Made by a program: the position numbers and the translations under genes
The notes under the pieces: model-generated
The model's database searches: none
What the model was told of the DNA's origin: nothing
The model's input: the letters and a program-made list of their open reading frames with translations, nothing else
In this document: positions 8,601 to 17,669 of the stretch, one piece after another
How the letters are laid out: each line of letters begins with the position of its first letter
Position numbering within the stretch: the first letter of the stretch is position 1
Source of the DNA: Azonexus sp.
GTDB taxonomy: Bacteria; Pseudomonadota; Gammaproteobacteria; Burkholderiales; Rhodocyclaceae
Length of the DNA stretch: 64,000 nt
Reading direction: 5' to 3'
Assembly (NCBI GenBank): GCA_017983615.1
Contig: JAGOBB010000001.1
Coordinates: 310,001 to 374,000 of the forward strand

Positions 8601-10685
8601 ATGGCCATTCAGTCCGATTCCTTCGAAATCCTCGGCAACTGCCGGGCGCTGTTTCTTCGCCACCTGGGCGCATTGCTGCAGGACAGCGGCCTCGTTTCAG
8701 GCAACGCGATCCGTGCCATCCAGGATGGCGCCGGGGCCTATTTCGACGAAATGGCTTCCACCAACCGGCGGGGCAGTTTCGCCGAGGAAGCCGACGGACT
8801 GACCTCGTCGCGCATCACGCTGGTTGGCGAAGACGACATGGAACTCGGCATCCGTCTGGACAACCTGAGCGCCAAGCTTTTCGAAGCGACCGGAGGCAGC
8901 CTGTGGAAGATCCATCTGCGCTTCGTCAGCCTGCTCCGCCGCCCGGACCTCCCAAAATCCGACAATCCGGTCGGTCCGAAGGGAATCAGCCAAGGACTGC
9001 AGGCCATGTTTGCGGCCTCCGGAGCGAGCAGCATTGAGCAGAAGCTCGCCTTGCTTGATCGCATCGAAGGCTGTCTGGCGCAGAATCTCCCGGCGCTCTA
9101 TGCCGAAATCAACGACTTTCTCGACCGCGGCGGCGTCGAGACGGCCCAGCCAACCATCATTGGCGCCCAGGAAAGCCCGCATGGGGGACGTCGTCCGCAG
9201 AACACCGAAAACACCCTGCTCGCCCTGCAGCAGACCCTGCTCGCCCGCCAGTCCGCAGCACCATCCGCTGCTCCGACGATACCCGAGGCCGCCGGCGGTG
9301 GCGGTGCCGCCGCCTCGCTACTTGGCCAGGCGACACTTGAACGCCTGCTCAGCCGACTCAACGAACTCGACCGTCAGGGTGCATTCAGACAGGATTTCCG
9401 CTCCGGCGCGGCGCCTTCGAACGAAACCCTGATTCCCGAACTGTTCTCGGCCGACAACGTCGCCAGCACAACGCCCAAAATCATCAAGTCAGCCCAACTG
9501 GGCATCCCCGCGACCGCCAGCGAAGGTCTCGCCATCGATACGCTGGCCATGATCTTCGAAGCAATATTCAGCGACCCGAAGCTCCCGGATGCCCTGAAAG
9601 CGGCCATATCCAGCCTGCAAATCACCTTGCTAAAGGTGGCGATGAAAGACACCTCGCTGTTCACCGACAGCAGCCATCCAGCCCGCCAGGTTCTTGACCG
9701 CATGGGGCATGCGGTGCTTGGACTGCCAGCCGATGTCGCGGCGCGCCACCCGGCCTGTGCCCGCCTGTTCGAAATCGCCGGGCAACTGCGCAGCGCGCCA
9801 AGCATCGACAACGCCATGTCCACCGACGCGCTGGCCAAACTCGACGCCCTGATCGCCAGCCGCAACGCGGAACTGTCGACAGGCGTTGAAGCCTGCCTGC
9901 CGCTGTTACGTCTGGTCGACCGGGGAGACGAGGCGGCCGTCGCCGCCAGGCAGGTCATTGACCGCTTCATCGAACGCAACCCACCTCCAGCCATCGTGAA
10001 GTTCATCAACACCACATGGCACAAGGTGCTGCAACAAGTCTGGCTCGACCATGGGCCGGAGAGCAGCCAGTGGGAAGCGCACGTCACCGCTGTCGACGAT
10101 CTGTTGTGGACTTTCCTGCCGAAGTCCGATCCCGCAGAACGCAAGGCCCTGGCACAGCGCCTGCCGGTCATCCTGAAACTGCTAAAGGCAGGCATGGAGA
10201 AGGTCGGATTGCCGGCTCAGGCACAGGAAGCCTTCCTCGACGACTGCTTCACGCTGCAAACCCAGGCGCTTCGTACCGTGCCCAACTCCGCCGGGGAAGA
10301 AACACTGCCTGAAATCGCAGCGGTCGGTCTGCACAAAAAGGAAGGCGTCCCTACAACCGGCCAGGTCCAGGTCGGCGATCTCGTCATGACGACGCTGGAT
10401 TTCTCCGATTTTCAGCCGGCACCCGCACATTCCCTGCCAGTGGCCATCGGCGACTGGCTCGAATTGCAGATCAACGCCGGCAGACCGCTGGCAGCCCGGG
10501 TCAGCTACATCAGCCCCGGAACCCGGCGGCTCTTGCTGCTCAATCCGGATATCGGCCTCAGGCTGGCCATCCATCCTGCCATTGTCGACCACCAGTTACG
10601 CACGGGTGCGGCACGCAACATCACTGCCGCCTCTCTGTTCGACGACGCCGCCAGCCTCGCGCTGCAGAAAACCTCGGTTTCCTGA
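8601..10685 (+). CDS. DUF1631 family protein
   Basis: A 694-residue protein with no signal peptide. It matches the DUF1631 family of beta- and gammaproteobacteria as I remember it. The first 550 or so residues are mostly helical, with a low-complexity Ala/Ser/Gly/Pro linker around 215-240. The last 110 residues (VQVGDLVMTTLDF then GDWLELQINAGRP) look like a beta-barrel resembling a PilZ domain, which would suggest c-di-GMP binding, but the RxxxR signature is not clear. It follows slt by 9 bp. Biochemical function is unknown. Confidence 0.8.
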   Translation: MAIQSDSFEILGNCRALFLRHLGALLQDSGLVSGNAIRAIQDGAGAYFDEMASTNRRGSFAEEADGLTSSRITLVGEDDMELGIRLDNLSAKLFEATGGSLWKIHLRFVSLLRRPDLPKSDNPVGPKGISQGLQAMFAASGASSIEQKLALLDRIEGCLAQNLPALYAEINDFLDRGGVETAQPTIIGAQESPHGGRRPQNTENTLLALQQTLLARQSAAPSAAPTIPEAAGGGGAAASLLGQATLERLLSRLNELDRQGAFRQDFRSGAAPSNETLIPELFSADNVASTTPKIIKSAQLGIPATASEGLAIDTLAMIFEAIFSDPKLPDALKAAISSLQITLLKVAMKDTSLFTDSSHPARQVLDRMGHAVLGLPADVAARHPACARLFEIAGQLRSAPSIDNAMSTDALAKLDALIASRNAELSTGVEACLPLLRLVDRGDEAAVAARQVIDRFIERNPPPAIVKFINTTWHKVLQQVWLDHGPESSQWEAHVTAVDDLLWTFLPKSDPAERKALAQRLPVILKLLKAGMEKVGLPAQAQEAFLDDCFTLQTQALRTVPNSAGEETLPEIAAVGLHKKEGVPTTGQVQVGDLVMTTLDFSDFQPAPAHSLPVAIGDWLELQINAGRPLAARVSYISPGTRRLLLLNPDIGLRLAIHPAIVDHQLRTGAARNITAASLFDDAASLALQKTSVS

Positions 10686-10781
10686 TACGGAAGGATTGGC
10701 GAGATAGGCCAAGCGCCTGCCCGAAACCCGTCAAATTGCCTTAAAATCCAAGTTTTACGAATCAAGTTTCCGGGGTTCAAA

Positions 10782-11744
10782 ATGGACATCAAGAAGGTCT
10801 TGCTGCTGGGGGGTAGCGGTTTCGTCGGTACCTACATCGCCAATCGCCTGTCACAGCGCGGTATCGAAGTCACCGTTCCGACGCGTCGCCGCGAACGCAA
10901 CAAGGCGCTGATCATTCAGCCCGGCGTCGAGATGCCGGAAGCCGACATCAATTGCGAAAAGACGCTGACCGAACTGATGCGCGGCCACGATGCCGTGATC
11001 AACCTGGTCGGCATCCTGCACAGCCGCGATGTCGTCCTGCCTTACAGCAAGGACTTTGCCCAGGCCCACGTCGAACTGCCGAAGAAGATCATCGCCGCCT
11101 GCAAGGCCACCGGCGTCCGTCGCCTAGTGCACATGAGCGCCCTCAAGGCCGACCCCAAGGGCCCGTCGGAATACCTGCGCTCCAAGGGCGATGGCGAAGC
11201 CGTCGTGTTGGCCGCCAAGGGTGATCTGGATGTCACGGTCTTCCGTCCGTCGGTCATTTTCGGCCTGGGCGACTCTTTCCTGTCCACCTTCGCCAAGGTT
11301 CTGAAGAAACTGCCGTTCTTCCCGCTCGGCTACGGCCATGCGCGCTTTCAGCCCGTCTGGGCGGCCGATGTGGCCGATGCCTTCGTCGATAGCCTGGGCG
11401 ATGCTTCGACCTTCGGTCAGGCCTACGAACTGGTCGGCCCGAAGATCTACACGCTGCGCGAACTGGTCGATTACACCAAGGAACTGACTGGCAGCACCGC
11501 CTCCATCATTGCGCTGTCGGAAGGCTGGGCATACCTGCAGGCCGGCCTGATGTGGCTGGCCCCGCAGCCGATGCTGTCGCCGGACAACCTGCGCTCGATG
11601 GAAGTCGACAGCGTCTGCGAAGGCCCGTGGAATGCACCGGCCAACTGGCGCCCGACCGCGCTGGAAGCAATCGCGCCGACCTATATCGCGCTCAACACGC
11701 CGAAGGGCAAGCTCGACAGCTTCCGCTTCCGCGCCGGCCGCTAG
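10782..11744 (+). CDS. complex I NDUFA9-like NAD(P)-dependent epimerase/reductase
   Basis: A 320-residue short-chain-type protein with a Rossmann nucleotide motif at the N-terminus (LLGGSGFVGTYIANRL, residues 8-23) and the HMSALKADP active-site-like segment around 117-125, where the YxxxK of true epimerases is represented by YLRSK. This is the bacterial group related to the mitochondrial complex I accessory subunit NDUFA9. In beta-proteobacteria it often sits next to cca, as here (15 bp upstream). Substrate unknown. Confidence 0.85.
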   Translation: MDIKKVLLLGGSGFVGTYIANRLSQRGIEVTVPTRRRERNKALIIQPGVEMPEADINCEKTLTELMRGHDAVINLVGILHSRDVVLPYSKDFAQAHVELPKKIIAACKATGVRRLVHMSALKADPKGPSEYLRSKGDGEAVVLAAKGDLDVTVFRPSVIFGLGDSFLSTFAKVLKKLPFFPLGYGHARFQPVWAADVADAFVDSLGDASTFGQAYELVGPKIYTLRELVDYTKELTGSTASIIALSEGWAYLQAGLMWLAPQPMLSPDNLRSMEVDSVCEGPWNAPANWRPTALEAIAPTYIALNTPKGKLDSFRFRAGR

Positions 11745-11759
11745 GCCGCGCGTCCGGCC

Positions 11760-12998
11760 GTGCAGATCTTCATCGTCGGCGGCGCCGTCCGTGATGAACT
11801 GCTCGGCCGGCCCAACGCCGACCGCGACTACGTGGTCGTCGGCGCCACCCCGGAAGCCATGCTGGGGCAGGGCTTCCGACCGGTCGGCAAAGATTTCCCG
11901 GTATTCCTGCATCCCGAGACGCACGAGGAATACGCCTTGGCACGTACCGAGCGCAAGACCGGCCGCGGCTATCACGGCTTCGCCTTCCATGCCGCCCCCG
12001 ACGTCACGCTCGAAGAAGACCTGGCCCGCCGCGACCTGACTATCAATGCCATGGCCAAAGCAGCCGACGGCACACTGATCGATCCTTTCGACGGTCAACG
12101 CGATCTGCAGGCAAAAATCCTGCGCCATGTCGGACCGGCCTTTGCCGAAGACCCCGTGCGCATCCTGCGCCTCGCCCGCTTTGCGGCGCGCTTCAGTGAT
12201 TTTTCGGTTGCCCCGGCAACATTGGCCCTGATGCGCGACATGGTGACCAGCGGCGAGGTCGATCACCTGGTTGCCGAACGTGTCTGGCAGGAACTTGCCA
12301 AGGGCCTGATGGAAAGCCAGCCTTCACGCATGTTTGAAGTGCTGCGGGAATGTGGCGCATTGGCCCGTCTGCTGCCTGAAGTCGATGCACTGTTCGGTGT
12401 GCCGCAACGCGCCGACTATCATCCGGAAATCGACACCGGCATCCACACCATGATGGTCGTCGACCAGTCGGCGCAGCGGAGTTTCGCCTTGCCGGTACGC
12501 TTCTCTGCACTCACCCACGATCTCGGCAAGGCTGAAACGCCGCCTGACATCTTGCCCCGCCACATCGGCCACGAGGAACGCAGTGTGCGCCTGAGCGACC
12601 GGCTATGCGACCGTCTGCGGATACCCAATGATTGCCGCGATCTGGCTCTGCTCACCGCCCGCTATCACGGCAGCATCCATCGTGCCGCTGACTTGAAGGC
12701 AAGTACGATCGTCACGCTGTTCGAGAAGACCGACGCCCTGCGTCGCCCGGAGCGCTTCCGTCAACTGCTCGACGCCTGCCTGTGCGACTATACGGGACGC
12801 CTCGGCTGGGAGCTTCGTTCCTATGATAGTCCAGCATACCTGCTGGCCGCACTTGCTACGGTCAATGCCGTTGAGGCAGGCAAAATTGCAGCAGCCTGCC
12901 CCGACAAGGCAAAAATCCCCGAACGTATCCATGCCGCCAGGGTCCGCGCCGTCAAACAATTGCTAAATGAGGCGGGAGATCAGCCAGAGCAACAATGA
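11760..12998 (+). CDS. cca: multifunctional CCA tRNA nucleotidyltransferase (with HD phosphohydrolase domain)
   Basis: A 412-residue enzyme adding CCA to tRNA 3' ends. The N-terminus shows the nucleotidyltransferase signature GGAVRDELLGR and the catalytic DRDYVV; RRDLTINAMA and the RILRLARFAARF helix follow. The C-terminal half has an HD domain (LTHDLGKAETP) as in the bacterial type with 2',3'-cyclic phosphodiesterase activity. The start is GTG at 11760. A degenerate copy of the dispersed core (TGCTACGGTC at 12854-12863) lies in the last part, read as A-T-V. The 3' end overlaps the convergent DUF2905 gene by 36 bp. Confidence 0.95.
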   Translation: MQIFIVGGAVRDELLGRPNADRDYVVVGATPEAMLGQGFRPVGKDFPVFLHPETHEEYALARTERKTGRGYHGFAFHAAPDVTLEEDLARRDLTINAMAKAADGTLIDPFDGQRDLQAKILRHVGPAFAEDPVRILRLARFAARFSDFSVAPATLALMRDMVTSGEVDHLVAERVWQELAKGLMESQPSRMFEVLRECGALARLLPEVDALFGVPQRADYHPEIDTGIHTMMVVDQSAQRSFALPVRFSALTHDLGKAETPPDILPRHIGHEERSVRLSDRLCDRLRIPNDCRDLALLTARYHGSIHRAADLKASTIVTLFEKTDALRRPERFRQLLDACLCDYTGRLGWELRSYDSPAYLLAALATVNAVEAGKIAAACPDKAKIPERIHAARVRAVKQLLNEAGDQPEQQ

Positions 12999-13160
12999 GA
13001 ACACAATGGTCGTGGCGACCGGAAAGGTGTAGTCCCGACCACGAAAGCGAAAGGCAAAATCCCCGGGTAATTTGCCAAATCGAATGAAACGCGCCAGATG
13101 CGGGCCGATGATGCCCAGCAGGAAAATCGCAATAACCAGCGTCAGTATCCACTTCAGCAT
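12963..13160 (-). CDS. DUF2905 family small membrane protein
   Basis: A 65-residue protein with two membrane helices (about 3-20 and 45-63) and a conserved-looking middle (FGKLPGDFAFRFRG). It fits the DUF2905 family, small inner-membrane proteins of unknown function. I place the start at the ATG at 13160 (MLKWIL) rather than 12 bp upstream, which only adds MQGK. The 3' end runs 36 bp into the end of cca on the other strand. Confidence 0.75.
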   Translation of the reverse strand: MLKWILTLVIAIFLLGIIGPHLARFIRFGKLPGDFAFRFRGRDYTFPVATTIVFSLLLWLISRLI

Positions 13161-13221
13161 TTTGCCTTGCACCGCAGGGTGAAACGCGCATTAAATCACG
13201 CCTCACCCCCAACAGGCTGCC

Positions 13222-14031
13222 ATGCTCAAAACTCAAATTATCGAAGGCCTCGAAGTCTTCTCCTGCCTACCCGCCAACAAGAAGGCCTCCCGCCAACCAC
13301 TGCTGTTCATCCACGGCGCGTTTGCCGGCGGCTGGATGTGGACAGAGACCTTCATGCCCTTCCTCGCCAAGGCAGGGCATCCCTGTTATGCGCTGTCGTT
13401 GCGAGGTCATGGCGGTAGTACGGGGCGCGAAAATATCAACTGGCATTCGATCGCCGATTACGTCGAAGACATCCGGACCGTCGTTGACTGGCTCGACGAA
13501 TCTCCGATCCTGATCGGCCATTCGATGGGCGGATTTGTCATTCAGAAATATCTGGAACACCGCCCGGCGCCAGCCGTTGCGCTTCTTTGCTCGGTACCGC
13601 CGCAAGGCCTGATCGCCTCGCAGTTCCACCTGATGCTGCAGAAACCCCAGTTATTCCTCGAAATCAACCGGATCATGGAAGGCCAATACACCGATACGGA
13701 TACCTTGCACGAAGCGCTGTTCGCCGGCGAAGTGGACGAAGCGATGCTGGCCGCCTGGTTGACCCGCATGCAGCCCGAGTCGCACCGTGCGCTGTGGGAC
13801 ATGTCGATGTTCAACCTGCCCAATATGTACGCGATGCACAAGCCTCCCATGCTGATTCTTGGCGCCGAACTGGACGTGCTCGTACCCGCCTTCCTAGTCC
13901 AGACGACGGCCCATACCTACGGTCAGCAGGCCCACATCTTCCGGGAAATGGGCCATGCGATTACCCATGAAAAGGAATGGCCGCTCGTAGCGGCCACCTT
14001 GCGCGACTGGCTGGCGGAAATCAGACTTTGA
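13222..14031 (+). CDS. alpha/beta hydrolase
   Basis: A 269-residue protein with the alpha/beta hydrolase fold: an oxyanion segment LFIHGAFAGG near residue 31, the nucleophile elbow GHSMGG with S101, an acid near ELDVLVP and the catalytic histidine probably in MGHAITHE. No signal peptide. The substrate cannot be inferred. It overlaps the convergent YjfB-like gene by 11 bp. Confidence 0.85.
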   Translation: MLKTQIIEGLEVFSCLPANKKASRQPLLFIHGAFAGGWMWTETFMPFLAKAGHPCYALSLRGHGGSTGRENINWHSIADYVEDIRTVVDWLDESPILIGHSMGGFVIQKYLEHRPAPAVALLCSVPPQGLIASQFHLMLQKPQLFLEINRIMEGQYTDTDTLHEALFAGEVDEAMLAAWLTRMQPESHRALWDMSMFNLPNMYAMHKPPMLILGAELDVLVPAFLVQTTAHTYGQQAHIFREMGHAITHEKEWPLVAATLRDWLAEIRL

Positions 14032-14212
14032 TATCGACGCTGTTGCCGAGATTGGGCGGGTTGTTCGCAATCTGCGGCAACCCTTGCAGCAGCTGTAGCG
14101 CGCTCTGCTCCTGAATGTCGATGGCTTTCTTGAGCACCAGCAGCCCAGCCGCTTCAGCGTTCTGCGGTTGCGACAGCGCAGTGGTCAAACTGCCTACAGA
14201 AGAGATTTCCAT
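14021..14212 (-). CDS. YjfB-like putative motility protein
   Basis: A 63-residue protein (MEISSVGSLTTALSQ at the start, KKAIDIQEQSALQLLQ in the middle) that matches the short YjfB family sometimes annotated as motility proteins. It has no signal or membrane segment. It overlaps the hydrolase gene's 3' end by 11 bp and is divergent from the next gene with 63 bp between starts. No flagellar genes are nearby. Confidence 0.65.
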   Translation of the reverse strand: MEISSVGSLTTALSQPQNAEAAGLLVLKKAIDIQEQSALQLLQGLPQIANNPPNLGNSVDIKV

Positions 14213-14275
14213 CTTGCGCTAGCTCCATTTCAGACACATCATAAGGGCAGTGTAGTCGATATATTTCCCAATTCA

Positions 14276-15250
14276 ATGAGCAAATCTGAAAAATCCGGTC
14301 CACTTTCTGCCATTGTCGAAGCGATCCGCGCCAAGCGCGATCGAAAGGACCGTACGCTCAAGGACATTGCTGAGCTGGAAGCCTCGTTGCTGGCCGATAT
14401 CGAAAATTTCGACCTCGATGCAGCAGAGCGTCGGGCCCGTCGGGAATATCTGGCCAACTCCGGTGCCGGCATGGCCGATCCGATGCTTGTCTTTCCGGAG
14501 ATTGCCCCTGCTCGTTCGGCAGCCGCCGTGCAATCCGGAAAGCCGGCAACCACCAGCTCGATCCCAGTGGCGCCTTCCTCTCCTGACAAACCTGCAGGCA
14601 GTGGCAGCCTGCTCGATCAATTGCGGCAGCAGGCAGAGTTGCGCCAACGCGAAAACAATTGCGCCCTTGCCGAACGTACCTCGGCTAACGAGGGAATCGA
14701 CCAAGCCTTGAAGCACGTGTTTTTCTACCTGCACGAACTGGTACAACAACTGAACATCGTCAAACCGGCCATTCCTCGCGAATTCCCCCTGATCGAGCAG
14801 TCGGTTCTGGATCACCTGGTATGGCATGAAGGATTCGCCGATTATCGGATCCAGAGTCAAAGTGCCGGCGCTTTGGTTGAGCTCGTATCTTTCTCATACC
14901 GGCTGAAGGGCAGCGGTTCGATCCACGTGGAGCGCGACGGGCCTTCTGTTGAGCGCTTCCGGACCACATTGTTCGATTTTGGCCTGGCATTCAATTGCAA
15001 GGAGTTCAAGAACGAGCGCAGCTATGTCGAGCGGGCCGAATTCGAGATCGCCAGCGATGTCAGCGTCAGCGCGCGCTGGCGGGCTGATTTCGCCAAGGGC
15101 CTGATCCTTCTTGAAACGCGCAACCTCGAACGCTTGGGGAGCGCCCTTTACACGCTCCGACCACAGGCCATCGACCAGGCCCTGCTTGAGGATTTTGGCC
15201 GCCTGGTAATTGGCCAGACCAACCGCTTCCGAGAACTCTCCAAGCGCTAA
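14276..15250 (+). CDS. protein of unknown function
   Basis: A 324-residue soluble protein. The first 65 residues are charged and helical (a probable coiled coil with many Lys, Arg, Glu and Asp), then comes a Pro/Ala/Ser-rich linker (about 75-105), then a folded domain from about 130 with alternating hydrophobic strands. No catalytic motif is visible. The start is the ATG at 14276; a longer upstream frame covers the intergenic region with the YjfB-like gene and is unlikely. It ends 10 bp before the convergent MidA-like gene. I do not recognise the family. Confidence 0.7.
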   Translation: MSKSEKSGPLSAIVEAIRAKRDRKDRTLKDIAELEASLLADIENFDLDAAERRARREYLANSGAGMADPMLVFPEIAPARSAAAVQSGKPATTSSIPVAPSSPDKPAGSGSLLDQLRQQAELRQRENNCALAERTSANEGIDQALKHVFFYLHELVQQLNIVKPAIPREFPLIEQSVLDHLVWHEGFADYRIQSQSAGALVELVSFSYRLKGSGSIHVERDGPSVERFRTTLFDFGLAFNCKEFKNERSYVERAEFEIASDVSVSARWRADFAKGLILLETRNLERLGSALYTLRPQAIDQALLEDFGRLVIGQTNRFRELSKR

Positions 15251-15260
15251 CCGGAATCGG

Positions 15261-16421
15261 TTACAGCCGCCATCCCTGATCGCCGCCGGAAAACCCGATC
15301 AGCGGATCGTCTACGCCGCGACCAATGGCAATCACCTTGAACAATTCACCCATCTCATGCGGCATCAGCACCGTGTTGACCGCGCCGGTCGCCCGGATGT
15401 ATTCCGGCGTTCCATTGGGAATCCGGGCCAGCAGGTCGAGGATGCCGCAGTTGAGCAGGAATTGACCCTGGCTGCTATAGCCCAGCAGTTCCAGTCCGGT
15501 CGCGTGAGCGGCTGCGATTACCGAGGTGAAATCGACGTGCACGGTCACGTCCTGCAATCCCGGCAGGTAGAAGGGATCGGGATGCGCGTGATGGCGGTAG
15601 TGGCACATCAGCGTGCCACGACCCCGTTGCTGGTGGTAAAACTCGCGCTGAGGGAAGCCGTAGTCGATCAGCAACAGCGCGCCTTTCTGCAGCCGATGCC
15701 CCCATTCGGCAGCCCAGGCCCGCACTGCCAGGCTGATCTCGCTTTCGAATCCAGGCGGCAGACTGCATTGCGCTCCGATCTCTTCCGCAGCCTGGAGGAG
15801 GGCGCCGCTCGCCGGGCGCTCGTTCCACGTGAAACCGCCGCAGGCATCGCAACTCACCCCCCGCTCGTAGATACCATCTTCCCGCCAGGCAACGATGTGC
15901 GCCGGCATGGCATCAAGCAATTCGTTGGCAATAACGACGCCGGAGAACGCCTCCGGGAGGCTATCGAGCCATGCGACCCTGGCGAGCAGGTGCGGGGCGG
16001 CCGCGGCGATATGTTGCTGCTGGCGCTGACGAAGGTCGGCGGAAAGGTCGAGAATGAAATAGCTTTCTGGCAACTGCCCCATCTGCTCGAGCGCCAGCAG
16101 GAGATCAGCAGCCAGCCGCCCGGAACCGGCGCCCACTTCAATCACGACCGGCGACGATGCCGTCATGACTTGTGCAAGCTGCCGGGCCAGCGACTGGCCG
16201 AACAATGCCGTCAATTCCGGCGCCGTGACGAAATCACCCGCCGCGCCGAACTTCCGTGCTCCGGCCGTGTAATAGCCCAGCCCCGGGGCATAGAGTAGTT
16301 GTTCCATGAAACGGGCAAACGACATCCAGCCGCCGCCTGCCGCTATTTCGTCCACGATGGCCTGCTGCAAACGCAGGCTGTGAGCCTGTGCCTCGGGCGC
16401 GGGTATCGGCAAGTTGTTCAT
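15261..16421 (-). CDS. class I SAM-dependent methyltransferase, MidA/NDUFAF7 family
   Basis: A 386-residue protein of the family whose mitochondrial member NDUFAF7 methylates an arginine of a complex I subunit. Visible motifs are the early GYYTAGARKFGAAGDFVTAPE region, the SAM loop VIEVGAGSGRLA near residue 105, and ANELLDAMP. The start ATG at 16421 (MNNLPIPA) is preferred over an in-frame start 21 bp upstream. A parS-like GTTCCACGTGAAAC lies at 15822-15835 in the coding sequence. Confidence 0.85.
   Translation of the reverse strand: MNNLPIPAPEAQAHSLRLQQAIVDEIAAGGGWMSFARFMEQLLYAPGLGYYTAGARKFGAAGDFVTAPELTALFGQSLARQLAQVMTASSPVVIEVGAGSGRLAADLLLALEQMGQLPESYFILDLSADLRQRQQQHIAAAAPHLLARVAWLDSLPEAFSGVVIANELLDAMPAHIVAWREDGIYERGVSCDACGGFTWNERPASGALLQAAEEIGAQCSLPPGFESEISLAVRAWAAEWGHRLQKGALLLIDYGFPQREFYHQQRGRGTLMCHYRHHAHPDPFYLPGLQDVTVHVDFTSVIAAAHATGLELLGYSSQGQFLLNCGILDLLARIPNGTPEYIRATGAVNTVLMPHEMGELFKVIAIGRGVDDPLIGFSGGDQGWRL
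15822..15835. other. parS-like motif, copy 2
   Basis: GTTCCACGTGAAAC, identical to the inner 14 bp of the parS consensus. It lies inside the MidA-like gene and is read there as F-T-W-N on the minus strand. Confidence 0.5.
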
Positions 16422-16516
16422 GGCAAATTCAAAAAGTATCAATTTTACGATCGCGGCAAGAAATTCTTCGTGCCGTATGCTATTTTTCGAGTCTACTCCA
16501 AAGGCGGAATCCTCAA

Positions 16517-17659
16517 ATGCACGTTCAACAAATCGTTGTCCGAAACTCAGCCGAATTACCCACTGCGCTGGAGCGCCTGGACAACCGTGGTGCCAATCTG
16601 CTGCTGCTCTTCGGAAGTGTTGCTCACTTCACTGCCCCAGGGCTGACCGATGCCTTGCGTCTGCAATTTCCACACGCCCGACTGCTTGGTTGCTCAACGG
16701 CTGGAGAAATTACCCCGGACGGGGTCGATGACGGAACCTGCTCGATCACTGCGATCAAATTTGATCGAGTCGCACTGAGCGAAGGCAGTACCCGGTTGTC
16801 GGGTATGGACGATTCGTTTGCGGCCGGCGAGCGGCTCGGCCAGCAAATCGCCGCGGCCGATCTAAAGGCAGTGCTGGTTTTCGGACCGGGCGTGCAGATC
16901 AACGGGAGCGCCCTGGTCAACGGCATGGCCAGCGTGATCGGTGACGCCATCCCGATTACCGGCGGACTGGCCGGCGACGGTGGCGCTTTCCGCGAAACCT
17001 GGACGGTCGGCCGCGATGGAATTGCCCACGACAAGGTGGTGGCGATTGGCCTCTGCGGAAAGGACCTGCGCTTTGGCCATGGTTCCTTCGGTGGCTGGGA
17101 ACCCTTCGGTCCGGCCCGCAAGGTCACCCGGAGTGATGGAAACGTGCTTTACGAACTGGATGGCGAACCCGCACTGGGCATCTACAAGCGCTATCTTGGC
17201 GAATCCGCCAAAGACTTGCCGGCATCGGGCCTCCTGTTCCCGTTCGCTATGCTCGGGGAAGACCACAATGCATTCGGCCTGATCCGCACCATTCTGGGAA
17301 TCGACGAGAGCAACGGCAGCCTGACCCTGGCTGGCGAGATCGACCCCGACGGCTATTTGCGACTGATGCACGCCAGTACCGACAAGCTTGTCAATGGCGC
17401 CGAGGCGGCGGCCCAGGCGGCGGTAACCATGCAAAAGGCACCGGACGAATGCCTGGCTATTCTGGTCAGTTGTGTCGGCCGCAAGCTGGTCATGGGCAGC
17501 CGCGTGGACGAGGAGGTCGAGGCCGTCGGCGATGTATTCGGCGACAAGGCCATCCTGACGGGGTTCTATTCCTACGGCGAAATCAGCCCTTTTGCACCTG
17601 GCGCTTCCTGCAAACTGCACAACCAGACAATGACCGTCACCTGCCTGGGCGAGGACTGA
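16517..17659 (+). CDS. FIST-domain sensor protein, NosP-like
   Basis: A 380-residue soluble protein made of FIST-N (about 25-215) and FIST-C (about 220-360) domains, with GCSTAGEI near residue 56 and the C-terminal ILTGFYSYGEISPF typical of the family. FIST proteins encoded next to a hybrid kinase include NosP, a heme-based NO sensor that regulates its partner kinase. The kinase gene starts 10 bp downstream, which supports that pairing. Whether this one binds heme is not visible. The ATG at 16517 begins the conserved domain; the 43 upstream in-frame codons are unlike a protein. Confidence 0.85.
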   Translation: MHVQQIVVRNSAELPTALERLDNRGANLLLLFGSVAHFTAPGLTDALRLQFPHARLLGCSTAGEITPDGVDDGTCSITAIKFDRVALSEGSTRLSGMDDSFAAGERLGQQIAAADLKAVLVFGPGVQINGSALVNGMASVIGDAIPITGGLAGDGGAFRETWTVGRDGIAHDKVVAIGLCGKDLRFGHGSFGGWEPFGPARKVTRSDGNVLYELDGEPALGIYKRYLGESAKDLPASGLLFPFAMLGEDHNAFGLIRTILGIDESNGSLTLAGEIDPDGYLRLMHASTDKLVNGAEAAAQAAVTMQKAPDECLAILVSCVGRKLVMGSRVDEEVEAVGDVFGDKAILTGFYSYGEISPFAPGASCKLHNQTMTVTCLGED

Positions 17660-17669
17660 ACCGGCGGCC

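Noticed and set aside
12852-12887. Degenerate core in cca (TGCTACGGTC, then GGCAAAATTGC)
   Set aside because: Three core mismatches and irregular spacing. The register agrees with the others, so I mention it but do not count it as a copy.
13905-13925. CCTACGGTCAGC in the alpha/beta hydrolase gene
   Set aside because: Four mismatches to the core and no tracts.
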